A DNA stretch of 32,101 nt, taken from Lachnospiraceae bacterium. GTDB taxonomy: Bacteria; Bacillota; Clostridia; Lachnospirales; Lachnospiraceae. Shown piece after piece: positions 6,795-15,932 of the stretch. The position numbers were made by a program, and so were the translations under genes. The first letter of the stretch is position 1. The number at the start of each line of letters is the position of its first letter. The stretch covers positions 1-32,101 of the forward strand of contig JAILLN010000056.1 in the NCBI GenBank assembly GCA_024693135.1, read 5' to 3'. Under the pieces are notes generated by a model that worked only from the letters and a program-made list of their open reading frames with translations, did no database searches and was not told where the DNA came from.

Positions 6795-9700
6795 CTATTT
6801 CCAGCTTCCTCCAATGAGGCTTCCCTTATAATCCACGCTCTTCTGCACGATCCGGAAGGTCAGGGTCTTCGTTCCCCCATAGGCCCCGATGCCTCTTATC
6901 ACAACTTTTGCCGTGCCTTTCTTTACATTATTCTGATATCCGGCGATCGCAAAATCCCTGCCGGGCACCAGGGCGGCGGATGCCCCTCCCATGAAAAGCA
7001 TTCCCGAAAGCTGTGCGCCGCCAAGCAGGACCGGCCCTCCGGTATAAATCTGGTCATCGATCCTGCCGGAAAGCCCGGCCTTGGCTATATTGCCCGAAAC
7101 CGGCATATAGCGGATGCTTATGCCGCATTCCCCGGTATAGGAGCCGTTCCCGATGACCTTGAAGCGCACGGTTCCTTCTGTTTCGGTATTTGACGGATCG
7201 GAATCATCCACACCGCTTATCGTGAAATCCTTATTCACCTTCAGCTTTTTGCCGGAAAGATCGGTGATCGAGACCACCGGTGTCTTTAATTTCGGTTTCT
7301 TTACAAACTGGTCTGCGGCAATGATATTTCCGCTTATTTCCTTCAGGCTCTGTTTGGTGATCTCAAAGAACAGGCGGACAGTTCCACGATAGTTTCCCTT
7401 TCCCTTTATCCGGATCTCTGCCTTTGTCCCGTCTGTCGCCGAAGCGTTATTTTTGTAAGAGAGCGTATAATCGGTTCCCTCTTTGAGGAGGATATCCGCC
7501 TTCCGGTCCTTTACCGTAACCTTCGGCTTTGCCCCGCCCTTTGAAAACGGCACGCTTTGGTCATATTCGAATGAAAAATCCTTTCCCTCCGCCTTAAGCT
7601 CCTTTTTTCCGGTGATCTTAAAGCCTGCGGTCTTGCTTCCCACATATCCTGCGGTATTTCCACTCAGGGCTTCAAATACCATAACCGCGTTTCCGGGGTT
7701 GATATTATTGCAGATATCTGCCACCCTATAGTCCTTCCCCTCCACCAGGGTATTCGATCCGATCCGCACCGTATAGGATCCCTGAGCCGGTATGATCCGG
7801 TTTCCGTCATAGGGATAGGACTTGGGATCGAAGCTGACCTTCGCATTGGACATCAGGATGTTTTTATCTTCCACGACTCTTACCACGGTGCGGAGGCTCC
7901 CGGTATAATTGCCGTCCTTCGGTGTCACGGTCACCTCATGATCTCCGGCTTCTCCGATCATATCCGGGGAATAATGGAAATACTTCCCGTTCACTGTTTT
8001 TCCGGTGGATGCCCAGACCAGCTCAGGCATGATCTTTTTCGCATTCCTCGGTAAGGCGGCGCCTGTCTCCCGGGCGATGATGTCCTCACCCAGCTTAGCC
8101 GGCTCAATGGTAAAGCCCGTCGTCTCCGTCTGGCCGCTCTTATAATTCCCCTTGAATTTCACGATGATCTGCGCCTCTCCGGCATTCTTATTATTTTTGA
8201 AGCTTACGGTATAATCCGTATTCTGTTTGAGCTTTCTCGTACCGTCGTATACATTGAAGGAAGGCTTGATGGGAGAGCCGGTATAACGGTAGGTGCTTTT
8301 TAAGCCCGCGATCCAGGCCTTCGTCTCCACCGTCTGCCGGCCGCTCTCCTTCTCGGTCACGGTCTTTGAAACTTCTTCTCCCGCGATGATAAGGGTCTCC
8401 GTCTCATTGCCCTTCTCATCCTCGGTAATGCTGAGCACGGGAGCCTCGTTGCCGCTCAGGTCCTTCGTATCCTCAATGATGTCCTTCAGGTCCCCGTTTC
8501 CCTCAAGCTTCGGGATCGGCTCCTTCCGGGCATGGCCGCAGCGCACGCAGGTGAATAGCCTCACTCCCTCCTTGAACAATGTGGGCGGCTCCGTCTCCTT
8601 TCCGTCATCATAAGCATGATTGTCCGGGTCGATCGGGATCTCCTCGCCGTATTCCATCACCTTTCCGCATTCCGTGCATAGGATATCTCCCGTATATCCC
8701 TTTTCGGTACAGGTGGGAAGTACAGCCCCCACCTTTTCCCGCTTATCCTTAGGATGCAGACAGTCGATGACCGTAATGGTGAGGATGATGTTATAATCCT
8801 CATAATTATCCGCATCCTTTACGGGCACGGTAACTTTGGCTTCCTTTCCTGCAATATCCGCCGAATCCGCGATGGTATAGCTTAAGACATCTCCATTGAT
8901 GGCAGGCTCAGCCGCGAAAATGCCGGCTTCGTTCTCCGATACCGTGACCGCACCGAAGGATGCCCCGGGTTTTCTTTTCTCTTTCAGGTCTATTGTTCCG
9001 GTACTCCCCTTCAGGGCGCTTTGGGCAAGCTCTTCATTTGCGGCAGCCTGTTTGCCGATGGCAAAGGTCTGCATCTTCGCTCCGAATGAATAATTACCGC
9101 CGATCCCTTCATAGATCGTGATCCTTCCCTCACCGGCATTTACGTTATCCGAGATATTGACCAGATAATCCGTTGCCTCAAGCCGGTTCAGTCCGTCCGT
9201 CACGGTAAATTCCGGGATGATCGGACTGCCCGTATAGGTATAGCTTCCGACTACCGAAATCACCGGATCTGTTTTCTTCTTTGCTACGGTAAAGTCCTTC
9301 TGCACGCTTCCGGTGTAGTTTTTCCCGGCTGCCGTAACCGTAAGGGTATAGCTCCCGGCATTCAGGGCGGTATTATCCATGATCAAATATTCCGAAGCAT
9401 CCAGGGGATATCCGTTCAGGGAAACGCTGTCTACCGTCTGGGTCTGTTCTGTCCCAAAATAGGTAAGGGCATCTCCCAGGTGGACCACGGCATCCGAAAG
9501 CGAGGCTTTTTGGATGGACACATCCACATAGGCTGGCTCGGTATCGCGGTAATCATCCCCGCCGAGGACCCGGTACCATACCCTGTAGCTGCCGGCCTCC
9601 CTTCCTTCCGGCAGAGCCTCCGCATAGGTTCCGTTTTCTGTCAGGCAATACTGCATGGCCGTGCCTTCCGGAGACCTCCCCCCGGCCACCAGCACCTGCG

Positions 9701-12700
9701 CCAGGGTATTAAAGGTAAGGTCATTTGCCGAGGGAGGCGTAACCGTGGGAATGCCCGGCATGACCTTCAAAACCCCCTCTGCATAAGTAAAGCTGTAATT
9801 CCCTGTCACATCTTTATTTCCTTCTTTGACGACCGCCGCGGAGGGAGTGATCTTTCCCGAATCAGTGACATGAGCCGCAGAGTCTGCAGAAAGCGTCACG
9901 GAAGCAAGGACATGTCCCTTCACAGCTCCCGAAAGCTCTGCATAAGAAGCGCTGTTTACGATGGATCCATTCAGCAAAACGGTCTGATCCTTCGCCTTTA
10001 CCGTCACCGGCCTCCTGGTAATATCCGCTGTCGTTTCCTTCTGTTGTTCCGTGGCGGAAAGCTCATAATTGGACAGGCTTGCTCCGCCAAGGGTAAGGCT
10101 TAGGATCGATACGGTCTTTCCCTCTCCCGCATCTGCATCGATAAATGCTCCGCTGGCCGCAGCCGAAAGCGCATCCCCCGCCAGCAGCCCCGCAAATACT
10201 GCGCTTCCGGTATCCAGCTCAGCTCCCGTATTTCCGTCATATACTTTATTGGAAGCCGTGATCCCGTCTATCGTCACCTTTTTCTTATGAATGGTAAATT
10301 CATGGGTCACTGCGGCCGGAAGCTGATAATCATCATTGTCAAGAGCCGTTACCGAAGCCGTATAGGTACCTGCATTGGGTTGGGAGCCCGTCACCGTAAG
10401 GAGGCATGCATCCCCGTTTACGAGCCCGGTGGCCGTGGCTGTGGGGAGCTGTGCGGTCTTATTGTAGGTAAGGGAGGTATTACTCCAGGCTATCCCGATC
10501 TCCTTTTTCCCGATGGTCAGGACATAGGAAGCCTGGCCCTCTGCGCTCTCCGCCGTTGCCGCCGCTTTGGCATAGATCGTCACCTCGCCGGTTTTCCGGA
10601 TATGTACCTTACCGTCCGCTGCACCCACCGTGGCAATGCTCTCATCGCTGCTGGAATAGGTTATTGCTCCTCCTCCATTTGATGCGGCCGTCTGGATAAA
10701 GTCCCCATCGCCATAGGTTTTGCTCAGCCTTCCCGCTTCAATGCCGGCAAATGCCACATTCTGCGGGACCTTGTCGATCACCGTAAGCGTTACCTCTATG
10801 CAGTAATCCGCATAATTATTACCGCCGTCCACAGCAACGCTTACCGATGCCTCACTGTCCTTTTTCCCGCTGTCATTGACAAAAGCAAATTGAAGCTTAT
10901 TCCCCTCAACAAAGGGGGAAGGAGTCCGAAGAATCCCGTTTGGATCCGACGTAATTATGCCGGTTGTCTTAAGGCTTCCGCCCGGGACGATATATGTGCT
11001 CAGGTCTGCCTCGCCGGCATTACCGTACCGGGCCGAGGCAGATGCGCTCATATCTGCATGCGCGGCCTTTGCTATGGTAAATGAAGCAGTATTTGCGGAA
11101 GGAAGCTTATAATTTGCATTGGAAAGAGACGCCGCCACGGCGGTATAATGCTCCCCGCTGCCATTGGCCTCCGTCTCCTCCCCTGTCACGGTGACCGTAC
11201 AGGGTTCTGAATTAACCAGTCCCGTCGCCGTGGCCGAGGGCTTCTGTGCATGTCCGCTATAGGTAAGCGCCGTGCCGGTCCAGTCCAGTCCCACTTCCTT
11301 TGGCTCTACCGTCAGTATCCCGTCCGCATAGGTTATATCGTAGTTATCTGCTGTAAGGCCCGAGGGCGTGATCCGGTAGCTGTTTCCGACATTGCCGTAG
11401 CGCGTATAGCTGTATGCATAAAGAGGCGAGCCTTTTACCACGCTTTCGGTATCGCCGTTTACAAAGCCGTCAAATTCCACCCCGTTTCCGGAAGGCGCAT
11501 CTCCGTAAGTGATCGTATTATTTTTTGCAGTGGCCCGGAGCACCGCCTTGTTTACGGTAAGAGTGATGCTGCCTGACCCCTCGGTATCGTTTGAGGAAAA
11601 TGCCGCAGTGATCACGGCCTGTCCGGCCCCATTTACCGTCACCTCACCGGTTGATGGATCGACCGAAGCGACCTCTGCATTGCCGGAAGACCAGTTCCAT
11701 GTCTTGACCCCGCTGCCTTCATCCGAAGCTGTGGCAGTAAGGAGTAACGCCACGGCCCCATAGGTTACGGTTTTATTTCCGCCGGCAATGGCCACGGAGG
11801 TTTCCCCTCTCGATATGGTAAATTCTGCCGTTTTCTCATCAAAGCGATAATTGCTCCCGGCCTTTGAAGTGATCCTCACCGTGCCGGTCCCGGCGTGGAT
11901 ATTCTCTCCATAAGCCGCCTCGTAATCGGTGCCCTTCACCAGCACGATATCCCCGTTTCGGACCGTAACCTTAGGCCTGCACTGGCTTCCCGTGTAGGTT
12001 GCGCTTTCGGGAGCCAGGGCTATGGCAGGGGTTATCGTTTTGGGCGCTATGGTAAATCTCCAGCTTTCATCGGTCACATCCGATGCGGCATGATATGCGG
12101 CCTCATTTGTATGGATCTTCACCTGATAGGTTCCGGCATTTACGGGGAGGGACGTATTGAAGGACGAGACCGCTCCGTTTACGACTTTTCCGTAATATAC
12201 CGTAAAGCCCCCGGCGGTAATATCCGCTTCCGTCGAAGTGACCCCCGCGCCGTGTCCGCTTCCGTCATATACTGCATTGTCTGCCGTCACGGTAAATTCC
12301 AAGGGAGAGGCAGGCTCTTTCTGCGGCGTGCGGAATTGCACATAAGAAGTGCTGCTGTATCCGGCTTTATAGTCTCCCACCACAGCCTGCACCATAAAGC
12401 AATACCATTCATTCGGCTCCAAGCCTTCCACGGCATATGAAGTATATCCTGAATCGATCAGTGCGATCCGGTTGAACTTTTGTAGATCATAATCATACTG
12501 CTCTATGCTGTAGCTTTCGGCTCCCCTTATGGCCGACCAGTTGAGCGTCACGCTTCTTGCGGTCAGAGCCGATGTCGTCAGGTCACTCACCCGGTCCAGC
12601 TCTGCCCAGGTACCGTATCCCCCGCCTGTCTCGGCCTGGGTATTGGTGAGCTCATTTGTCCTTGTGCCGTATACCCGGTAATAATACAGCCTTCCCGGAA

Positions 12701-15443
12701 GGACCGTGCGGTCTGAATACTGACAGCCTCCGGAAGCCGGAACGACCGCAAGCGGTGCATATTCTGTTTCATTGCTTTCCCTCCGGTAGACAGAATAATA
12801 GTTCGCTCCCGCCGCAGAAGTCCATGTGATATTGATGGCGCCATCCGAAGCCGTAGGGCTGTTCACGTTTGAAGAAGGCAGCTTGGGATAAGACCTGACC
12901 GTGGCAGAGGTATATTCATCCTTATCCTGGCCATATTTTTGGAATATGGATTTTATTCGGAAATAATATTGGATATTCGGATCAAGCCCGCTTACAAAGG
13001 AGCGGATCTCATCCGAGTCATAAATAAAGGGGCCTCTCTCCTGCCATGTTTCATTATCCGCACTCCATTGAATGGTAAATTCGGCATCCTTATGATTATC
13101 CCATATGACCCTTACGGTGTCAGTCCGGTAAGGTTCCGCCCTGAATCCTGTAGCGGCATGCCCCGATCCGCTGCCTGTGGTAAATTCCTTTTCATCGTAT
13201 TCACTTCGGGATACAATGTTTCCCTGTTCATCCGTATTAATGGCACATACACGGATATAATGCCGGGTACCGGGGTTCATCTGATACAGGGTCACCTCTG
13301 GAAGCGTGACCTGAAAGGGATAATATCCCCCACCGTCTACCATCCCATATTCTACTTCATAACCGTCACACCCCTCGATCTCATTCCATCTCACCCTGGC
13401 CGAATAATTACCTACATCGACGATCTCGATCTCCGGTGTCGCCGCAAGGGTTTTTGCGCTTACCACCGGAGAGGCCCCGGCTTCATCTCTCGAGTCGTTT
13501 CTTACCGGATAAACCTTATAATAATACGTACTTGACGAAGTAAGGCCGTTATTCTGATACTTCCGGACGGAAGAGGAGGTCTCGCCAGCCTTTTCATACG
13601 TACCGTTCTCTGCATCCGACCGCCAGACCTCATACCCCTCAGCATCCCTTGCGGCAGACCAGACAAGGGTAATGCTCTGATTCGTCTTGTTTTTTACCGA
13701 AAGGCTTTTTATTGTTTCCGGCAGAGCGGCTCCCCCGTTCGTATCTGTAAGCGCCCTGATGCAGAGATTTCCGGCTGTGCCCGCGTTTGCACTGTTTGAA
13801 AGATCCTTCCAGCTGCCTCCCGAATATCCGAAGCTCTCCCCCGGATGGATGGATACATCCATAATGATCTGATCCTTCCACGTCATGTCGCGCTCACGGT
13901 CGATGGGATTCTGGGTACTTACCACAACCGAAAAGGTTTCGCCTTCGGAAAGCTCCACCGGAGAATTCAGCGTGATGGTATACTTCCCGGCATAGGGAAG
14001 CGATCCCTGGGTAACCGCTTCATTGACCAGGGTTCCGCTTTCCGGTTCCATGGCGCTGCGCAGGTTTTTATATATTTTTACGGTATAAGCTCCGGGATTA
14101 CTGTCTCCTGCATCCAGCTGTACCGCTTTTAAGGTTTCCGCGTTTTTGACTACGGTAAATACATTCGCGTACCGGTCATAGCTTTCGCCCAGTGAATAAT
14201 GAAGCTGGGAATCATAATTATAATTGTTATCATAGAACTCTCCATTGTCCGGATCCGCCATTTCAAAAACATAAGCCGTATCGGCAAGGCTTTTGTCGCA
14301 GTAGGAAAGCCAGAAATAAGAGTGGTAAGCAAACTTCGTATTGGTCGTCCAGCTGTTTCTTACAAGCCAGGCTCCGTTTTCCGGGGGAGCTGTCTTAAAA
14401 TTGGAGGCCGGATAATCGTCATCCCACCCGACGACAGCAACCGCGTGATTTGTGGTGGTATTTTCATGATTATAAAAGGCATGCTTGGCTGAATTCATAT
14501 ATGCATCCGCCGCATATATGCTGACTCCCACTATGCCGTTTTCCTTTATGGCCTGCTTGACCAGCTTCTTGTTTTCCTTAATGTTCAGGAGATATTCATT
14601 CTTAAGATGAGCCTGATCCCGGGAATACCCATAGCTTTCCTCCAGCCCGTATGCCAGCACATTCTCCGCATTGGCATAAGCCGCATCATCCTCATCATTG
14701 GTCACCCCGTTAAAGCGCATGAGGCTTTGTGCGGCAAAATTGAGATTGCCTCCGAAATCAAGAAAACTGTGCTTTTCTCCGGCACTACGATTAAACGTTA
14801 CCTTATCCCCCGTGCTCCCGTTTACCGGATCGGGAGCCTGGTTGTAGCAGAAATAGGCAAGGGCAAGCTCGCTGTAATCCACATCCCTATCCACCTCAGC
14901 CGTATTATCCTTCAGACCGTGGCTGATCAGATAAAACTCGGAAAGGGCGATGGCCGAGTGCGCCCAGCAGGTCCCGTAAGGCGACTGGCTTCTAGTCGGC
15001 GGATATTTCCCCTTCAGGTATGCAAGGATCTCCTCCTCTGTCCCTTGCGGATACTTCGCCTCGATGGATTCCGGCTCTGCCACGATCCCCGCTGCTTCTT
15101 CACCCTCCGCCGGCTCCCTGACCATCATCTCCAGCGCCTCTTTGTAATCAAGATCAGCCGGAGCGATCGGGGTATCATTATCCCAGGGCATCTCGATATA
15201 ACCGCCGGCAGGCTCTGACTCCTCCGCCGCGGGTTCGGCAAGGTTCATGACGATTCCCCCGGCAGGCTCTGCTTCCTCCACGGCAGGTTCGGCAAGGTCT
15301 GTGATGCTTCCGCCGGCGGGCTCTGCTTCCTCCGAGGCAGGTTCAGCATATACCGTATGGAATTGTGCGGGAGATTGAAGCAAAACCGAGGCCGAAAGAA
15401 TAACGGCAAGTGCCTTGTGAAAGCTCATTCTTTTCTTCATCAT
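6795..15443 (-). CDS. Giant secreted C1 (papain-fold) peptidase with lectin-like, FN3 and MBG/Ig-like repeats
   Basis: A 2882-residue exported protein. It has an N-terminal signal peptide (about 1-33), then three 18-residue acidic Pro/Glu/Ala repeats (33-86). The papain-like domain carries Q153, C159 (YGTCWAH), H333 (NHAVAVVGWDDDYP) and N363 (LVRNSW), a complete catalytic set. A lectin-like domain characteristic of clostridial C1 peptidases follows (about 400-565), then five fibronectin III domains (about 575-665, 667-756, 762-855, 858-945, 948-1040). About 1800 residues of MBG, YDG and Ig-like repeats follow, interrupted at about 2225-2312 by a His/Cys-rich module with two CxxCG motifs. It ends in VDYKGSLIGGSWK, a tail shared with the partial gene at the window end. 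No LPxTG sorting signal is visible. AAGGAGAG lies upstream of the ATG. The product is probably a surface or secreted adhesin-protease. Confidence 0.93.
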   Translation of the reverse strand: MMKKRMSFHKALAVILSASVLLQSPAQFHTVYAEPASEEAEPAGGSITDLAEPAVEEAEPAGGIVMNLAEPAAEESEPAGGYIEMPWDNDTPIAPADLDYKEALEMMVREPAEGEEAAGIVAEPESIEAKYPQGTEEEILAYLKGKYPPTRSQSPYGTCWAHSAIALSEFYLISHGLKDNTAEVDRDVDYSELALAYFCYNQAPDPVNGSTGDKVTFNRSAGEKHSFLDFGGNLNFAAQSLMRFNGVTNDEDDAAYANAENVLAYGLEESYGYSRDQAHLKNEYLLNIKENKKLVKQAIKENGIVGVSIYAADAYMNSAKHAFYNHENTTTNHAVAVVGWDDDYPASNFKTAPPENGAWLVRNSWTTNTKFAYHSYFWLSYCDKSLADTAYVFEMADPDNGEFYDNNYNYDSQLHYSLGESYDRYANVFTVVKNAETLKAVQLDAGDSNPGAYTVKIYKNLRSAMEPESGTLVNEAVTQGSLPYAGKYTITLNSPVELSEGETFSVVVSTQNPIDRERDMTWKDQIIMDVSIHPGESFGYSGGSWKDLSNSANAGTAGNLCIRALTDTNGGAALPETIKSLSVKNKTNQSITLVWSAARDAEGYEVWRSDAENGTYEKAGETSSSVRKYQNNGLTSSSTYYYKVYPVRNDSRDEAGASPVVSAKTLAATPEIEIVDVGNYSARVRWNEIEGCDGYEVEYGMVDGGGYYPFQVTLPEVTLYQMNPGTRHYIRVCAINTDEQGNIVSRSEYDEKEFTTGSGSGHAATGFRAEPYRTDTVRVIWDNHKDAEFTIQWSADNETWQERGPFIYDSDEIRSFVSGLDPNIQYYFRIKSIFQKYGQDKDEYTSATVRSYPKLPSSNVNSPTASDGAINITWTSAAGANYYSVYRRESNETEYAPLAVVPASGGCQYSDRTVLPGRLYYYRVYGTRTNELTNTQAETGGGYGTWAELDRVSDLTTSALTARSVTLNWSAIRGAESYSIEQYDYDLQKFNRIALIDSGYTSYAVEGLEPNEWYCFMVQAVVGDYKAGYSSTSYVQFRTPQKEPASPLEFTVTADNAVYDGSGHGAGVTSTEADITAGGFTVYYGKVVNGAVSSFNTSLPVNAGTYQVKIHTNEAAYHAASDVTDESWRFTIAPKTITPAIALAPESATYTGSQCRPKVTVRNGDIVLVKGTDYEAAYGENIHAGTGTVRITSKAGSNYRFDEKTAEFTISRGETSVAIAGGNKTVTYGAVALLLTATASDEGSGVKTWNWSSGNAEVASVDPSTGEVTVNGAGQAVITAAFSSNDTEGSGSITLTVNKAVLRATAKNNTITYGDAPSGNGVEFDGFVNGDTESVVKGSPLYAYSYTRYGNVGNSYRITPSGLTADNYDITYADGILTVEPKEVGLDWTGTALTYSGHAQKPSATATGLVNSEPCTVTVTGEETEANGSGEHYTAVAASLSNANYKLPSANTASFTIAKAAHADMSASASARYGNAGEADLSTYIVPGGSLKTTGIITSDPNGILRTPSPFVEGNKLQFAFVNDSGKKDSEASVSVAVDGGNNYADYCIEVTLTVIDKVPQNVAFAGIEAGRLSKTYGDGDFIQTAASNGGGAITYSSSDESIATVGAADGKVHIRKTGEVTIYAKAAATAESAEGQASYVLTIGKKEIGIAWSNTSLTYNKTAQLPTATATGLVNGDACLLTVTGSQPNAGTYTASVTALDNDDYQLPAAVTHEFTIHKKKVTIDGITASNKVYDGNTGAELDTGSAVFAGLLAGDALSAAASGAFIDADAGEGKTVSILSLTLGGASLSNYELSATEQQKETTADITRRPVTVKAKDQTVLLNGSIVNSASYAELSGAVKGHVLASVTLSADSAAHVTDSGKITPSAAVVKEGNKDVTGNYSFTYAEGVLKVMPGIPTVTPPSANDLTFNTLAQVLVAGGRSPEGTAMQYCLTENGTYAEALPEGREAGSYRVWYRVLGGDDYRDTEPAYVDVSIQKASLSDAVVHLGDALTYFGTEQTQTVDSVSLNGYPLDASEYLIMDNTALNAGSYTLTVTAAGKNYTGSVQKDFTVAKKKTDPVISVVGSYTYTGSPIIPEFTVTDGLNRLEATDYLVNISDNVNAGEGRITIYEGIGGNYSFGAKMQTFAIGKQAAANEELAQSALKGSTGTIDLKEKRKPGASFGAVTVSENEAGIFAAEPAINGDVLSYTIADSADIAGKEAKVTVPVKDADNYEDYNIILTITVIDCLHPKDKREKVGAVLPTCTEKGYTGDILCTECGKVMEYGEEIPIDPDNHAYDDGKETEPPTLFKEGVRLFTCVRCGHARKEPIPKLEGNGDLKDIIEDTKDLSGNEAPVLSITEDEKGNETETLIIAGEEVSKTVTEKESGRQTVETKAWIAGLKSTYRYTGSPIKPSFNVYDGTRKLKQNTDYTVSFKNNKNAGEAQIIVKFKGNYKSGQTETTGFTIEPAKLGEDIIARETGAALPRNAKKIMPELVWASTGKTVNGKYFHYSPDMIGEAGDHEVTVTPKDGNYTGSLRTVVRVVEDKNILMSNAKVSFDPKSYPYDGNRIIPAQGSYTVRIGSNTLVEGKDYRVADICNNINPGNAVMVFEALSGNTAGYVGSKTAGFKITGKKELKAEGKDFSFEYDQSVPFSKGGAKPKVTVKDRKADILLKEGTDYTLSYKNNASATDGTKAEIRIKGKGNYRGTVRLFFEITKQSLKEISGNIIAADQFVKKPKLKTPVVSITDLSGKKLKVNKDFTISGVDDSDPSNTETEGTVRFKVIGNGSYTGECGISIRYMPVSGNIAKAGLSGRIDDQIYTGGPVLLGGAQLSGMLFMGGASAALVPGRDFAIAGYQNNVKKGTAKVVIRGIGAYGGTKTLTFRIVQKSVDYKGSLIGGSWK

Positions 15444-15617
15444 ATGTTCTCTCTCCTTAAGGTCGGTCAGGAAGCGCTGCCCTGATCTCTATGTGTTTTC
15501 CTGGAGTCGCCGGCATTAGGGCCTTGCAGAGTTCATTTTCCCCGGCTCCTCCTCCACACTGTGCATATTTGGTCCAGCCTGCGTAACGATAAAAAGAAGC
15601 ATAGAACGTGAAGGTAT

Positions 15618-15623
15618 ATTATA
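15618..15623 (-). promoter_or_regulatory. Possible -10 element for the giant peptidase gene
   Basis: On the minus strand TATAAT occurs at 15623-15618, about 175 bp upstream of the start codon. No good -35 lies at the right distance, so this would need an activator or is fortuitous. Confidence 0.35.
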
Positions 15624-15752
15624 TGTCCGGGGCAGTCTTCGTTTGTTTCCATGGGTTCTGCGAAGGGTGAGCCGCTTGCGTGCCTTGGTGTTTCCTAAGG
15701 AGCCTCTTACCGCGAACACGCGGAGATTGCCGCCTGCGTAGACTTGCAAGAT

Positions 15753-15799
15753 CGGCTGGTTGGCGAGACAACACGCTTTTAAGTTGGCTCGCCAAGCCG
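15753..15799. other. Long hairpin in the intergenic repeat region
   Basis: CGGCT (15753-15757) plus TGGCGAG (15761-15767) pairs with CTCGCCA (15788-15794) plus AGCCG (15795-15799). This gives 12 base pairs with one 3-nt bulge and a 20-nt loop. No T-run follows on either strand, so it is not a terminator. Confidence 0.6.
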
Positions 15800-15860
15800 A
15801 GATTGCATAGTCGAAGCCAGCGGGAAGCTCCGCATTAAGTGAGCGGTGAGGCGACGTGGA

Positions 15861-15918
15861 AATGCAAGGCCCGCCGGCGGCGCAGTCTTCCCACAATGCA
15901 AGGCCCGCCGGCGGCGCA
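15861..15918. repeat. Tandem 24-bp direct repeat with GC-rich palindrome core
   Basis: Two exact 24-bp copies (15861-15884 and 15895-15918) are separated by 10 bp. Each contains the self-complementary core CGCCGGCG. They lie just downstream of the frameshifted lipoprotein gene on its coding strand and end 14 bp before its stop codon. There are only two copies, so this is not a CRISPR. Confidence 0.9.
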
Positions 15919-15932
15919 TCTTTAGCTTGTCT

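Larger units (their letters stand above)
15444..15932. other. 489-bp gene-free, hairpin- and repeat-rich region
   Basis: Between the peptidase start and the lipoprotein stop I see no credible gene. A 126-codon open frame on the minus strand (15516-15896) has no ribosome binding site and no recognisable domain. The stretch contains a possible -10 (15618-15623), two degenerate copies of the GCCGCCTGCGT motif also found in the repeat element at 22740 and 31881 (at 15671 and 15729), a long hairpin (15753-15799), a distal inverted repeat GCGGAG/CTCCGC (15720-15725 and 15828-15833), and a tandem 24-bp repeat (15861-15918). It may include a structured noncoding RNA. Confidence 0.6.

Noticed and set aside
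6795..6900. Sortase (LPxTG) or similar cell-wall anchor at the end of the giant peptidase
   Set aside because: The protein ends at SWK directly after an Ig-like repeat, with no LPxTG, hydrophobic segment or basic tail.
15516..15896. 126-codon minus-strand frame in the intergenic block
   Set aside because: It has no ribosome binding site, unlikely basic low-complexity composition, and overlaps hairpins and repeats. Treated as noncoding.
15861..15918. Possible CRISPR array (two direct repeats with spacer)
   Set aside because: Only two copies, a 10-bp spacer and no cas genes. The 23-bp pair at 22811-22869 was rejected for the same reasons.
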